DNA of 64,000 nt. Origin: Gracilariopsis chorda. Lineage: Eukaryota > Rhodophyta > Florideophyceae > Gracilariales > Gracilariaceae. The notes below the pieces were generated by a model. That model ran no database searches, had not been told where the DNA came from, and saw only the letters and a program-made list of their open reading frames with translations. Shown in pieces: positions 63,881 to 64,000 of the stretch. Numbering within the stretch: the stretch's first letter is position 1; each line of letters opens with the position of its first letter. Made by a program: the position numbers and the translations under genes. Location of the stretch: contig NBIV01000154.1 in the NCBI GenBank assembly GCA_003194525.1, forward strand, positions 1 through 64,000. The letters run 5' to 3'.

Positions 63881-64000
63881 ATTCTTTTGCGCATTACAGT
63901 GGGTCAACATGAGTATTCCAAGCTTCTCCAACATCACCCTTTTTCTTCACCAATTCTTAGAAAAGGTGTACATTAAGGCGGGTAAATGAAAGAACAGTGC

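Overview
The window reads as a nuclear contig of a eukaryotic alga, most likely a red alga and probably a florideophyte. This is inferred from: compact genes with no introns or a few short GT-AG introns (57-104 nt); a glycogen/starch branching enzyme with no plastid targeting sequence, as expected for cytosolic floridean starch; a polysaccharide pyruvyltransferase, fitting pyruvylated cell-wall galactans; and retrotransposon-filled spacers. No sequence search was possible, so the taxon is inferred.

Layout. 1-5.1 kb: a Ty3/Gypsy element on the minus strand (gag, then pol in an overlapping -1 frame), cut by the window edge. 5.2-7.6 kb: decayed Copia RT/RNase H and LINE-type RNase H fragments. 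9.0-30.8 kb: a gene-rich block with MRS2-type mitochondrial Mg2+ channel (-), an orphan type II membrane protein (-), a WAPL-like cohesin release factor (+), ribosomal protein eS31/S27a with a degenerate ubiquitin moiety (-), tripeptidyl peptidase II (-), a GT90/CAP10 glycosyltransferase (+), a RING protein (-), a Tim17/22/23-family protein (+), a membrane RING-H2 protein (-) and a zinc polyol dehydrogenase (-). 32.06-44.86 kb: a nested mobile element. A Copia element (152-bp LTRs, GCAGC target duplication) carries in its 5' LTR a 7,023-bp Gypsy element (170-bp LTRs, GGGAG target duplication). The Gypsy element carries an antisense ORF. 45.2-48.1 kb: a piggyBac-type DNA transposon with an intact transposase. 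48.5-53.4 kb: branching enzyme and a three-exon secreted metallo-beta-lactamase-fold hydrolase. 55.9-58.6 kb: one intronless ORF joining a TPT/DMT-type transporter to a polysaccharide pyruvyltransferase. 61.4-63.9 kb: a decayed Gypsy gag/PR/RT remnant.

Two items stand out. The antisense ORF of the nested Gypsy element (38538-39782) encodes a candidate papain-fold cysteine peptidase whose N-terminus resembles the histone H3 tail and whose C-terminus has a basic cluster followed by a SUMO-interaction-like motif. The transporter-pyruvyltransferase fusion (55944-58553) could import its own phosphoenolpyruvate donor into the Golgi lumen and use it on wall polysaccharides. Smaller oddities are PP1-docking-like motifs in WAPL, loss of nearly all ubiquitin surface lysines in the S27a fusion, a very high density of tiny perfect hairpins in the first Gypsy element, and strictly transitional divergence between the nested Gypsy LTRs.
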